DNA from: Owenweeksia hongkongensis DSM 17368
Lineage (GTDB): Bacteria > Bacteroidota > Bacteroidia > Flavobacteriales > Schleiferiaceae
Length of the DNA: 64,000 nucleotides
Direction: 5' to 3'
Assembly: GCF_000236705.1 (NCBI RefSeq)
Contig: NC_016599.1
Span: 3,472,001-3,536,000 of the forward strand
In this document: piece after piece, positions 53,023-61,288 of the stretch
Layout of the letters: every line of letters begins with the position of its first letter
How positions within the stretch are numbered: position 1 is the first letter of the stretch
Notes under the pieces: model-generated
What the model was told of the DNA's origin: nothing
Databases searched by the model: none
Seen by the model: the letters and a program-made list of their open reading frames with translations, nothing else
Position numbers and translations under genes: made by a program

Positions 53023-54855
53023 ATGAATAGAATAATACTACTAAGTGTTTTGGTAATTCAAAGTTCTATAATTTGCTTTTCACAATCAACCCCTGATTTT
53101 ATCAAGCTTCCCGACACAGGCCTTACCGCCACATTTAGATCATGGACCATTAAACACTTTATGAATAGTTTTCCTTCGGGTTATAGTTATCATCAATCGT
53201 GGGATTTTGGAGATGGTCAAACAGCCTTTTTTCAATCTCCTGAAACTAAAGTTTTACACAGCTACTCGTCTCCAGGCTGGTATAATGTTAGCCGAAGCTA
53301 TGCCGTGGTAGATATTCATAATGATACTCTTAAAAGTGGATCGGAAGCTCAAAGTGTTCCTGTAGGATTTATTCATAACACTGGTTGCAATGCAATTCTT
53401 GTGGCTCCGGATTCAGTTTTAGGGTATTCGGTGACTCTATCTGACTCAAGCCTTAATGATACATTCGCTGTCCCAGTATATAACTTTAATTTATTGAATG
53501 GCGAAAATTTGTCGCATGGTTTTTGGTACTCCTATGGGCCTCCATCTACAACAGGTCCTGGAGGCTTGCACTCTAATAGTACTTATTATAAGAAGTCAGG
53601 TTTACAAAAATCTTGCCTGTACCGTCAGTTTCGTGATACTACAGGAGCACTCATTTGTGAGGCTTATGACTGTGCGGAAACGTTTGTTCAACCAGCTAAT
53701 TTAGCCTGGTCATCTATTACACACGTGATAGATACGGTTGCAAAAGGTAAAGTGAAATTCTCTTCGAGTTACGGAGCTGCTTCTTTTAACTCCTCTATTC
53801 ATCGTGAGCAGTTCAATTGGAGCTTCGGAGATGGTAACAGGAGCGATATTCCTAATCCAATTCATTATTATTCTGAACCAGGCGTATATACCGTGGAGCT
53901 GGCCTATACTATAGTTGAGGATATTTCCAACAGGGTTCTGGGCGTTGGGCTTAGCTATGATACGGTTGTAATTGCAGCTACAAATGATTGTAATGTTGAA
54001 TTTGGCTATAAGGTTAATATTGCAAATACTTCTGTAGGTTTTAAAAATCATAGTAGTTGTCTCTATCCAAAGGGTGGTTATTTAGAAAAATTTGAATGGA
54101 GTTTTGGGGATGGAAATGTTTCTACCGATAAAAACCCGACACACGTTTACACTTCACAGGGGACTTATCAGGTTAGCTTAATACAAATAGTAGAGGATGT
54201 ACAATATAACGTTGTTTGCACAGATACTCTGGTAAAAACAGTGGCGCTACAACCATCTACTATTTCATGTAACGCACTTTATGAGGTGGATACTCTTACT
54301 AGTGGCAATGGCAACCTTAACATAATTAACTTATCAACACCACAAGTATCTAGCACTGGTATGGCTGTTGATTTTGTTTGGGATTTTGGTGATGGGAGCA
54401 TCTCACGACTTCCATTTCCATCGCATACTTACACCACATCAGGTATTTATGAATTATGTCTTACTATCAGTGTTACGGATTCATTGGCTAATCACTGTAC
54501 TAGTACTTTTTGTGATAGTGTAGGGATGGATACTGCAGGGAATATTCTTTATAAAAACTCGGCTGTAGGTTTTACCTTGAATGTGGTGGACCCCAATGCG
54601 GTGGGGGTAAAAGAGGCAGTCTCCCAATCTGAAATTAGTATATATCCAAACCCTGCTTCCAATTTTGTAAATGTAGAGGGTTTAACCAAAGATGCAGAAT
54701 GGACATTATACAACCTTCAAGGGGCAATAGTGGCTAAAGGTACTTTGCAATCGGAAGAGTCAAAAGTAAACTTAGATGTACTGGAATCAGGTTTGTATAT
54801 TTTTAGTATTCAAAGTATGAATTCAGCGAAGAGTATAAAGCTTAGTATAAGATAG
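53023..54855 (+). CDS. PKD-domain secreted protein with T9SS sorting domain, tandem copy 2
   Basis: 610 residues: signal peptide MNRIILLSVLVIQSSIICFSQ; four PKD units (HQSWDFGDGQTAF, FNWSFGDGNRSD, FEWSFGDGNVSTD, FVWDFGDGSISR); and the tail ISIYPNPASNFVNVEGL ending NSAKSIKLSIR. Alignment by eye to copy 1 runs from the N-terminus (LPDTGLTATF vs VPDTTLSATF) to the tail, with shared GLSYDTVVIAA segments. The C-terminal ~90 residues are nearly the same at DNA level, which points to recent duplication or gene conversion. Likely surface-exposed. Confidence 0.9.
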   Translation: MNRIILLSVLVIQSSIICFSQSTPDFIKLPDTGLTATFRSWTIKHFMNSFPSGYSYHQSWDFGDGQTAFFQSPETKVLHSYSSPGWYNVSRSYAVVDIHNDTLKSGSEAQSVPVGFIHNTGCNAILVAPDSVLGYSVTLSDSSLNDTFAVPVYNFNLLNGENLSHGFWYSYGPPSTTGPGGLHSNSTYYKKSGLQKSCLYRQFRDTTGALICEAYDCAETFVQPANLAWSSITHVIDTVAKGKVKFSSSYGAASFNSSIHREQFNWSFGDGNRSDIPNPIHYYSEPGVYTVELAYTIVEDISNRVLGVGLSYDTVVIAATNDCNVEFGYKVNIANTSVGFKNHSSCLYPKGGYLEKFEWSFGDGNVSTDKNPTHVYTSQGTYQVSLIQIVEDVQYNVVCTDTLVKTVALQPSTISCNALYEVDTLTSGNGNLNIINLSTPQVSSTGMAVDFVWDFGDGSISRLPFPSHTYTTSGIYELCLTISVTDSLANHCTSTFCDSVGMDTAGNILYKNSAVGFTLNVVDPNAVGVKEAVSQSEISIYPNPASNFVNVEGLTKDAEWTLYNLQGAIVAKGTLQSEESKVNLDVLESGLYIFSIQSMNSAKSIKLSIR

Positions 54856-54883
54856 TGTGCAATTTCTTCGTTTAATAATAGAG

Positions 54884-54914
54884 AAAGCCCTCACGCTCAT
54901 TGAGGGCTTTTTTT
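54884..54914 (+). terminator. Terminator after PKD protein copy 2
   Basis: Stem AAAGCCCTCA / TGAGGGCTTT with T-run, near-duplicate of the ilvE terminator. Confidence 0.9.
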
Positions 54915-54983
54915 GTGTCCTGTATTCAGCATTTTGATCGTAATAAGATTGGGAAGGAGTTAATCAATCCAAAATCTTACACT

Positions 54984-56489
54984 ATGAAAAAATTATACAT
55001 CACTTCAATTCTATCAGTGTTATTAGCCTTTACGGGAATGGCACAAATTACCTGTAATGCCTCGTTTGTTACAAATCAAGCGCAAGGGAGTAGTACCATG
55101 GTGCAGTTTGTAAACAATTCTACAGTCAGTCAGTACAGTCAAGTTCGGTATATATGGAACTTTGGGGATGGGACAATTGATTCTTCAATAACATGGAACA
55201 CTAATAGAAGTCATAATTACTCTAATGTTGGTACGTTCTACGTAAGTCTCAAAATGGAGGTAAGTGATTCCGTAACTAATGCAATTATATGTACCTCTTA
55301 TGATTATGATACTATTGTAATCGGATCACTGACCACGGTAACGGCTAGTAGCTCTGCATTACAAACGGCATCCGGATCTACTGTGATAAACTTTCAAGGA
55401 TCAGGCACCAAAAATTCTTCGGTACCATCCTATAGTACTTACAAATGGAACTTTGGTGATGGAAGTAGTTCTACACTTCAAAACCCGTCTCACACTTATG
55501 CAACAAGCGGCAATTTTACAGTAGTTTTTACGCATGAGGTTAGAGACAGTGTAACATCTTCGATAATTGCTCGTGCTACATCGAACAATTGGGTGACACC
55601 GGGTAGAAGGGATACATGCAATGTTTCTTTAAACTCAAATGTTTCCCCAAATCAGCTTCAAGTTTATTTTTCTCCAAATAGTCAAGCTTCGAGTTTTCAG
55701 GGAAAGTATTACGCTCAAAACTTTACCTGGGATTTTGGGGATGGTAATACATCCACTAGTCAATGGGGGGTGAATCACACATACGCCCAGTCAGGTACAT
55801 ATAATGTTACGCTATATATGCAGGCCATTGACAGTGTTACACAAGCTGTATTTTGTTTAGATACTGCTTTTGGTACGGTTACAGTTACTCATAAAACCCC
55901 ACCTTCATGTCAAGCTTCATATTACTTGGATACCCTTGCTTCAGGAGGAAACGCCTTGTTTATATATAACAATTCTACACCCGGGGCTAACGACCCAAAT
56001 TACAATGTGACCTACAACTGGTATTTTGGAGATGGAGATTCTTCAAACTTACCTTATCCAACACATACATATTCAAGTCCGGGCTTGTATAGTGTGTGTC
56101 TTAGTGTGCACGTAGTGGATACAAATTATATAGGATGTTACTCTTACTATTGTGATACAATAGGGATAGACAGTCTTGGAAACGTGATTTACAAAAACTC
56201 AGGGTTTACTTTAAATGTTCTTGATCCAAGTGCAACGGTAGGACAAAAAGAGTATGAGGTGCTGGATGTAAAAGTATACCCTAATCCTGCTTCTAACTTT
56301 GTGAATGTGGAAGGGCTAAAAGAGGGAGCTGAGTGGAGCCTTTATAATATCCAAGGAGCGCAAGTTGCAAATGGATATCTGAAGTCGGGTGATTCAAAAA
56401 TAGACTTTGGCAATAAGCAATCAGGCTTGTACGTGCTCACATTAAAAAGTAGAAACACTGTAAAGAGTGTTAAGCTTAGCATCAACTAA
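54984..56489 (+). CDS. PKD-domain secreted protein with T9SS sorting domain, tandem copy 3
   Basis: 501 residues from the ATG at 54984 (MKKLYITSILSVLLAFTGMAQ, signal peptide); the frame is open 28 codons upstream across the previous terminator and is not used. Four PKD units (YIWNFGDGTIDSS, YKWNFGDGSSSTL, FTWDFGDGNTSTS, YNWYFGDGDSSNL) and a tail DVKVYPNPASNFVNVEGL ending NTVKSVKLSIN. The N-terminal two thirds differ from copies 1 and 2, while the last domain and tail are close, so copy 3 is an older or recombined paralogue. Confidence 0.9.
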   Translation: MKKLYITSILSVLLAFTGMAQITCNASFVTNQAQGSSTMVQFVNNSTVSQYSQVRYIWNFGDGTIDSSITWNTNRSHNYSNVGTFYVSLKMEVSDSVTNAIICTSYDYDTIVIGSLTTVTASSSALQTASGSTVINFQGSGTKNSSVPSYSTYKWNFGDGSSSTLQNPSHTYATSGNFTVVFTHEVRDSVTSSIIARATSNNWVTPGRRDTCNVSLNSNVSPNQLQVYFSPNSQASSFQGKYYAQNFTWDFGDGNTSTSQWGVNHTYAQSGTYNVTLYMQAIDSVTQAVFCLDTAFGTVTVTHKTPPSCQASYYLDTLASGGNALFIYNNSTPGANDPNYNVTYNWYFGDGDSSNLPYPTHTYSSPGLYSVCLSVHVVDTNYIGCYSYYCDTIGIDSLGNVIYKNSGFTLNVLDPSATVGQKEYEVLDVKVYPNPASNFVNVEGLKEGAEWSLYNIQGAQVANGYLKSGDSKIDFGNKQSGLYVLTLKSRNTVKSVKLSIN

Positions 56490-56514
56490 CGATTAGGGAA
56501 TATATCGTTTTGAG

Positions 56515-56548
56515 TGGCCGGTCCTGTTTTGGGGTCGGCCATTTTTTT
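56515..56548 (+). terminator. Terminator after PKD protein copy 3
   Basis: 10-bp stem TGGCCGGTCC / GGGGTCGGCCA (with G-U pairs) and T7. Confidence 0.87.
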
Positions 56549-56552
56549 ATTC

Positions 56553-56584
56553 AAAAAAAGCCGCCCCAGTTTCCCGGAGCGGCT
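56553..56584 (-). terminator. metK terminator
   Basis: On the minus strand AGCCGCTCC / GGGGCGGCT form a 9-bp stem followed by a T-run; 33 bp after the metK stop. Confidence 0.9.
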
Positions 56585-56616
56585 CAAATATTAAATCTTA
56601 AACTTTAGATTTTTAC

Positions 56617-57870
56617 TTAAAGGGAAAACGCTTTTTTCACCTGGTCAACATAGTCTAATTTCTCCCAGGTAAATAGCTCTACTTCCATATTTACAGCTTC
56701 ACCATTGCTTCCTGTAAAGGTCTTTTGTACCGTTTTGTTTTCACGGCCCATATGTCCATAAGCTGCAGTTTCGGAGTACATCGGATTTCGCAATTTTAAG
56801 CGTTGCTCAATAATTCCTGGGCGCATGTCAAAGATTTCGCTCACCTTTTTAGCAATCTCGCCATCTGTCATATTTACTTTAGAGGTGCCGTATGTATCTA
56901 CAAAAATACCCATCGGCTCTACTACTCCAATGGCATAAGATACCTGAACCAAAATCTGATCAGCTACACCTGCTGCAATCATGTTTTTAGCAATATGACG
57001 AGTAGCGTAAGCCGCAGAGCGGTCTACCTTACTAGGATCTTTTCCTGAAAAAGCACCACCACCGTGAGCTCCTTTGCCACCGTAAGTGTCTACAATAATT
57101 TTACGACCAGTAAGACCAGCGTCACCATGAGGGCCACCAATTACAAACTTACCAGTTGGGTTGATGTGATATTTGATATCATTAGTAAATAGCTTTTGAA
57201 GCTCTGGCTTCAATTGTGCTATTACACGAGGAATTAAGATTCCAACAATGTCTTTTTTGATTTTGGCCAACATGGTAGGTTCGTCAGCAAAATCATCATG
57301 CTGAGTAGAAACTACAATATCAGTAATGCGCTGAGGGATATTATCATCAGAGTACTCAATGGTAACCTGAGATTTTGCATCAGGACGCAGGTAAGTGATG
57401 TCGGTGCTTTCTCTACGCATGGCTGCCAATTCCTGAAGCATTTTGTGGCTTAGGTCAAGCGCCAATGGCATGTAGTTTTCAGTTTCGTTGGTAGCATAGC
57501 CAAACATCATTCCTTGATCACCGGCTCCTTGCTCTTCAGGTGTTCCGCGGTCTACTCCTTGGTTGATATCTGGTGATTGCTCATGCAGTGCAGAAAGTAC
57601 ACCACAGCTATCTGCTGAAAACATATAAGCACCTTTGGTGTACCCGATTTTACGAATTACATCGCGAGCCACAGTTTGAACGTCAACGTATGCTTTAGAC
57701 TTTATTTCGCCAGCAAGTACTACTTGGCCAGTAGTTACTAATGTCTCACAAGCTACTTTAGAATCTTTGTCAAAAGCCAAAAAATTATCAATGATGGCAT
57801 CCGAAATTTGATCGGAAATTTTGTCTGGATGTCCTTCAGAAACAGATTCTGAGGTAAATAAATACGCCAT
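56617..57870 (-). CDS. metK: S-adenosylmethionine synthetase
   Basis: Makes SAM from Met and ATP in the cytoplasm. 417 residues with the family signatures: [21 protein letters not shown], the Bacteroidota loop [46 protein letters not shown] (pyrophosphate region) and [19 protein letters not shown]. The 5' untranslated leader of about 115 bases carries a SAM-II-like aptamer starting at the predicted transcript start. The protein is somewhat longer than the 384-aa E. coli enzyme, as usual for this phylum. Confidence 0.97.
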   Translation of the reverse strand: MAYLFTSESVSEGHPDKISDQISDAIIDNFLAFDKDSKVACETLVTTGQVVLAGEIKSKAYVDVQTVARDVIRKIGYTKGAYMFSADSCGVLSALHEQSPDINQGVDRGTPEEQGAGDQGMMFGYATNETENYMPLALDLSHKMLQELAAMRRESTDITYLRPDAKSQVTIEYSDDNIPQRITDIVVSTQHDDFADEPTMLAKIKKDIVGILIPRVIAQLKPELQKLFTNDIKYHINPTGKFVIGGPHGDAGLTGRKIIVDTYGGKGAHGGGAFSGKDPSKVDRSAAYATRHIAKNMIAAGVADQILVQVSYAIGVVEPMGIFVDTYGTSKVNMTDGEIAKKVSEIFDMRPGIIEQRLKLRNPMYSETAAYGHMGRENKTVQKTFTGSNGEAVNMEVELFTWEKLDYVDQVKKAFSL

Positions 57871-57920
57871 TATAAATCTTTAAATATTAAAATCTCTTGA
57901 GGCGCGAAAAGGAGGGGATT

Positions 57921-57983
57921 ATGCTAAAAGCACTGTTTTTAGCATTTTTTTATGTGGTTGCAATCAGCCCAAATCTTTCCACG
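57921..57983 (-). ncRNA. SAM-II-like (SAM-alpha) riboswitch candidate in the metK leader
   Basis: Minus-strand RNA has the SAM-II element order: P1 5' arm GUGG (57982-57979), then AAAGAUUUGGG (conserved GAUUU), GAUUGCAA (conserved AUUGCA), P1 3' arm CCAC (57957-57954), then AUAAA and the conserved GCUAAA (57943-57938). A downstream hairpin (AUGCUAAAA / UUUUAGCAU, 57921-57945) pairs the GCUAAA block with UUUAGC and would exclude the aptamer pseudoknot, so it could act as the switching element. The aptamer begins at the start predicted from the -7 box at 57991-57998. The P2 pseudoknot pairing is weak by eye (about 3 bp). Judged from memory of the SAM-II consensus, not by covariance search. Confidence 0.5.
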
Positions 57984-57990
57984 CGAGCGG

Positions 57991-57998
57991 CAAATGTA
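57991..57998 (-). promoter_or_regulatory. metK promoter -7 box (TACATTTG)
   Basis: Same octamer as the trp, metH and tRNA-Glu/rpsT boxes; -33 not obvious. The rest of 57999-58182, up to gdhA, shows no gene; the gdhA promoter was not identified. Confidence 0.55.
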
Positions 57999-58182
57999 TA
58001 ATAATTATTGAATTGGAAATATTGAAGGAAAGGTGGATCACATATTTTTTTGAGTGGCTACTGTTTGGCTTACAATAATCTAGCAAGTGAGGTAGGATTT
58101 ATCCTAACATTCTTTAACTATCCTTGGTGGGGACAGCGTAAAGTCTATATATTAGGTACATAAAACTAAAGAGAAAACAATT

Positions 58183-59595
58183 ATGAGTAAGGGATATGAT
58201 TTGTTTGATGATGTTTGTGGTTTTGTTGGCAAGGCTGCATTGTACACAAAGCATCCAAAGGGATTGGTAGATCAAATAATGGCATGTAATAGTATCTATA
58301 AATTTACCTTCCCGCTAAGGAGGGATAATGGAACCTATGAGGTGATTGAAGGTTTTAGAGTTCAACATTCGCATCATAAGTCACCGGTAAAAGGTGGTAT
58401 ACGCTATAGTATACATGTAGAAGAAAGTGAAGTAAAAGGTTTAGCCGCACTCATGAGTTATAAGTGTGCACTTGTTGAAGTTCCGTTTGGCGGGGCCAAA
58501 GGAGGCGTGAAAATTGACAGAAGACGTTACAGTGTAAATGAACTGGAACGCATTACCAGAAGGTATACAGCGGAGCTAATTAAGAAAAATTTTATTGGAC
58601 CAGCCATAGATGTGCCAGCACCCGATTATGGAACAGGAGCTAGAGAAATGGCTTGGATTGCAGATACGTATTCTGCATTTACTCCGGAGTCTATTAATGC
58701 TTTGGGTTGTGTTACCGGAAAACCACTATCACAATCAGGAATAGAAGGACGAACAGAAGCCACAGGTAAAGGAGTTTGTCTGGGCTTGAGGGAAGCCTGC
58801 GATAGGTTAGAGGATATGAAAAAATTAGGACTGGAACGGGGCCTGGCAGGCAAAAAAGTAATAGTACAAGGTTTGGGTAATGTGGGATTTTATGCAGCCA
58901 AATTTTTACAAGAAGAGGGGGCTATCATCATAGGTGTAGCGGAATATAATGGAGGCACCTACAATGAAGAAGGACTGGATATTCATGCCTTGCAAATGCA
59001 CCGCATTGAAAATGGATCCTTGAAAGATTTTCCTGGAGCTAAAAATATTGAAAATTCCATTTCTATGCTCGAGATGGAATGTGACATTCTTGTACCTGCA
59101 GCTCTGGAAAACCAAATTACAGAAGAAAATGCATCACGCATAAAGGCCAAAATAATTGGAGAAGCAGCCAATGGCCCTATAAGCCGCGCAGCGGAAAAAA
59201 TGCTAGTGGAAGCAGGAAAGTTTATCATTCCGGACATTTATCTGAATGCTGGTGGGGTTACCGTTTCTTACTTTGAGTGGCTAAAAAATTTGAGTCGCGT
59301 AAGTTTTGGAAAAATAGACAAGCGCTATGATATGCTGGACAACCTTAGAATAGTGGAAGCAATTGAAAAAGCCAGTGGTGTGGAACTAAGTGATGATGTA
59401 AAGCGTACAATTGTAAAAGGTGCCAGCGAAGAGGACTTGGTAATGAGCGGTCTTGAAGATACTATGGTAAATTCTTATGAAGGCTTGAGAAGAACGCAAA
59501 TTGACTATGATGTACCAGATATGCGCACCGCAGCTTTTGTTAACTCATTAAATAAAATAGCTATCAGCTATATGGACTTGGGAATTTTCCCATAA
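58183..59595 (+). CDS. gdhA: Glutamate dehydrogenase (Glu/Leu/Phe/Val dehydrogenase family)
   Basis: 470 residues. The substrate-binding segment VKGGIRYSIHVEESEVKGLAALMSYKCALVEVPFGGAKGGVK includes the catalytic Lys (PFGGAKGG), and the catalytic Asp is in DVPAPDYGTGAREMAWI. The Rossmann domain is GKKVIVQGLGNVGFYAAKFLQEEGA. It converts glutamate to 2-oxoglutarate and ammonia (or the reverse), linking nitrogen and carbon flow. Coenzyme preference cannot be read safely; the acidic residue after the fingerprint (AEYNGG) leaves it open. Single gene. Confidence 0.93.
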   Translation: MSKGYDLFDDVCGFVGKAALYTKHPKGLVDQIMACNSIYKFTFPLRRDNGTYEVIEGFRVQHSHHKSPVKGGIRYSIHVEESEVKGLAALMSYKCALVEVPFGGAKGGVKIDRRRYSVNELERITRRYTAELIKKNFIGPAIDVPAPDYGTGAREMAWIADTYSAFTPESINALGCVTGKPLSQSGIEGRTEATGKGVCLGLREACDRLEDMKKLGLERGLAGKKVIVQGLGNVGFYAAKFLQEEGAIIIGVAEYNGGTYNEEGLDIHALQMHRIENGSLKDFPGAKNIENSISMLEMECDILVPAALENQITEENASRIKAKIIGEAANGPISRAAEKMLVEAGKFIIPDIYLNAGGVTVSYFEWLKNLSRVSFGKIDKRYDMLDNLRIVEAIEKASGVELSDDVKRTIVKGASEEDLVMSGLEDTMVNSYEGLRRTQIDYDVPDMRTAAFVNSLNKIAISYMDLGIFP

Positions 59596-59615
59596 TTGAA
59601 TTACAGTATTTTTTC

Positions 59616-59643
59616 AAAAGGCTACCATGATAGGTAGCCTTTT
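59616..59643. terminator. Bidirectional terminator between gdhA and the CoA-transferase gene
   Basis: 11-bp perfect stem AAAAGGCTACC / GGTAGCCTTTT with A/T runs on both sides. Confidence 0.93.
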
Positions 59644-59659
59644 GCTTTTGGGGTATACC

Positions 59660-60931
59660 CTAAAACTTATGATACCTATCATGCGCTGCTCTTTCCAAAT
59701 TCTCTCTATGACTTGGATGAGCAATGTCTATAAGTAGCTTGGCACGCTCTTTTAAGTTTTTACCATACAGATTTACAATACCATATTCGGTAGCGATGTA
59801 ATGTACGTGTGCACGAGTGGTAACTACCCCAGCTCCAGGTTTTAATATAGAGGCTATCTTTGATTCACCACGCGAAGTAATAGAAGGCAATGCTATTATT
59901 GGTTTTCCACCTTGTGACAACGAAGAACCTCGTACAAAATCCATTTGACCACCAACCCCAGAATACATCATTGTTCCAATAGAATCAGCACTTACCTGGC
60001 CGGTGATATCTACTTCAATAGCACTATTTATGGTTGTCATTTTAGGAAGCTTCCTAATTACCTTGGTGTCATTCACATATTGAATATCAAGCATCCGAAC
60101 CATCGGGTTATCATCTACAAAATCATAAAGTTTACGACTACCAACAAGAAAGCCCGAAACAAGAGTGCCGGGGTGGATGGTTTTTTGAGAGTTGTTTATA
60201 ACACCACTTTCCACAAGCGGGATTACTCCGTCCGAAAACATTTCGGTGTGAATACCAAGATTTTTGTGATTACCTAAGCAGCTCAATACAGCATCGGGTA
60301 TGGAGCCAATACCCATTTGTAAAGTAGCCCCATCCTCGATTATATCAGCAATATGTTCCCCTATTTTTTTCTCTACTTCCGTTAAAGGCGCAGGCGCATG
60401 CTCAGGAAGTTCTGTCTCCATCACCACATATTCATCAATATCACCAATGTGAATAAATCCATCGCCATGGGTTCTGGGCATTCTTGGATTAACCTGAGCA
60501 ATCACTAAACTTGATTTTTCAACTGCAGAACGCGTTGCATCCACTGAAACACCAAGGCTGCAAAAACCTTTGGCATCAGGTGGAGAGACCTGTATCAAAG
60601 CCACATCCAAGGGGATGATACCACTTCTAAACATAATAGGAACTTCGCTTAAAAAGCAAGGGATGAAATTTACTCGTCCGGCATTTACTGCTTTTCGACA
60701 ATTTGCTCCAATAAACAAAGCGTTTACAGTAAAGGTGTCCTGATATTGCTCTTCAGTATACGGAGCAGGTCCTTCTGTATGAAGTTGATAAATGGTGATA
60801 TCAGATAACTCACCAGCTCTTTGGACCAATGCTTCTACTAAGGGCTTGGGGGCAGCTGCTGCGGTGTGTATAAAAATGTGTTGTCCTGACTTTATTTTGG
60901 AAACGGCTTCAAGGGCTGTATTATGTTTCAT
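59660..60931 (-). CDS. Acetyl-CoA hydrolase/transferase family protein (4-hydroxybutyrate CoA-transferase-like)
   Basis: 423 residues. Two CoA-transferase subdomains: N-terminal with IFIHTAAAAPKPLVEALVQRA and ALIQVSPPDAKGFCSLGVSVD, and C-terminal with LQMGIGSIPDAVLSCLGNHKNLGIHTEMFSDG, followed by GGQMDFVRGSSLSQGGKPIIALPS and EYGIVNLYGKNLKERA. The Glu in GIHTEMFSDG is the expected catalytic residue that forms the glutamyl-CoA thioester. It transfers CoA between acetyl-CoA and a short-chain acid; the partner is uncertain. Monocistronic. Confidence 0.9.
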   Translation of the reverse strand: MKHNTALEAVSKIKSGQHIFIHTAAAAPKPLVEALVQRAGELSDITIYQLHTEGPAPYTEEQYQDTFTVNALFIGANCRKAVNAGRVNFIPCFLSEVPIMFRSGIIPLDVALIQVSPPDAKGFCSLGVSVDATRSAVEKSSLVIAQVNPRMPRTHGDGFIHIGDIDEYVVMETELPEHAPAPLTEVEKKIGEHIADIIEDGATLQMGIGSIPDAVLSCLGNHKNLGIHTEMFSDGVIPLVESGVINNSQKTIHPGTLVSGFLVGSRKLYDFVDDNPMVRMLDIQYVNDTKVIRKLPKMTTINSAIEVDITGQVSADSIGTMMYSGVGGQMDFVRGSSLSQGGKPIIALPSITSRGESKIASILKPGAGVVTTRAHVHYIATEYGIVNLYGKNLKERAKLLIDIAHPSHRENLERAAHDRYHKF

Positions 60932-61072
60932 GATGCTTAATTTAAGGCAAACTTATAGAGCTTTACTAAGGTGAAAAATGAGATTTGACAGCTTTAGAAT
61001 ATTGAAAGGTAATATTATAGATACACGTTGTTTTGTCCAGACCATACCAACCGAAAGAAGCAAAAATTAAAG
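60932..61072. other. Intergenic region upstream of the metH promoter
   Basis: No gene seen; together with the promoter and riboswitch it forms the 352-bp gap between divergent transcripts. Confidence 0.6.
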
Positions 61073-61104
61073 TTTGGTTTTTAAAAAGCTGTCAGCTACA
61101 TTTG
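61073..61104 (+). promoter_or_regulatory. metH operon promoter
   Basis: TTTG at 61073-61076, 20 bp, TACATTTG at 61097-61104. The predicted start near 61110 coincides with the first base of the SAM-I aptamer. Confidence 0.75.
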
Positions 61105-61111
61105 TCACTGA

Positions 61112-61221
61112 CTTATCCAGAAAGACTGAGGGAATGGGCCCTATGACGTCTTAGCAACCCGGACTGGCCGGGTGCTAATTCCTACTCCAATAAAGATCGC
61201 AAGGTCTGGAGATAGATAAAG
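61112..61221 (+). ncRNA. SAM-I (S-box) riboswitch
   Basis: Recognised by the conserved S-box blocks: 5' P1 arm CTTATC (61112-61117), the AGAAAGACTGAGGGA segment, TGGGCCCTATGACGTCTTAGCAACC, the GGGTGCTAATTCC block, and the P1 3' arm GATAAAG near 61215-61221. It binds S-adenosylmethionine and lowers expression of methionine genes. No terminator hairpin follows; instead a hairpin covers the metH start codon, so control is probably translational. Confidence 0.93.
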
Positions 61222-61260
61222 TGAGTTCGTAAAACAATCCTTTATAAATACATCTGGTAA

Positions 61261-61288
61261 GTCATAGCTTAAAAGATTAAACTATGAC
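61261..61288 (+). promoter_or_regulatory. Start-codon-sequestering hairpin of metH
   Basis: GTCATAG (61261-61267) and CTATGAC (61282-61288) form a 7-bp perfect stem around a 14-base loop; the second arm contains the ATG of the metH N-terminal gene at 61284. This is a plausible output stage for the SAM-I aptamer in a phylum that rarely uses Shine-Dalgarno pairing. Folding was judged by eye. Confidence 0.6.

Noticed and set aside
57921-57950. Plus-strand rho-independent terminator
   Set aside because: The hairpin is followed by a T-run on the plus strand, but no plus-strand transcript ends there; its overlap with the SAM-II-like GCUAAA block makes a metK leader role more likely.
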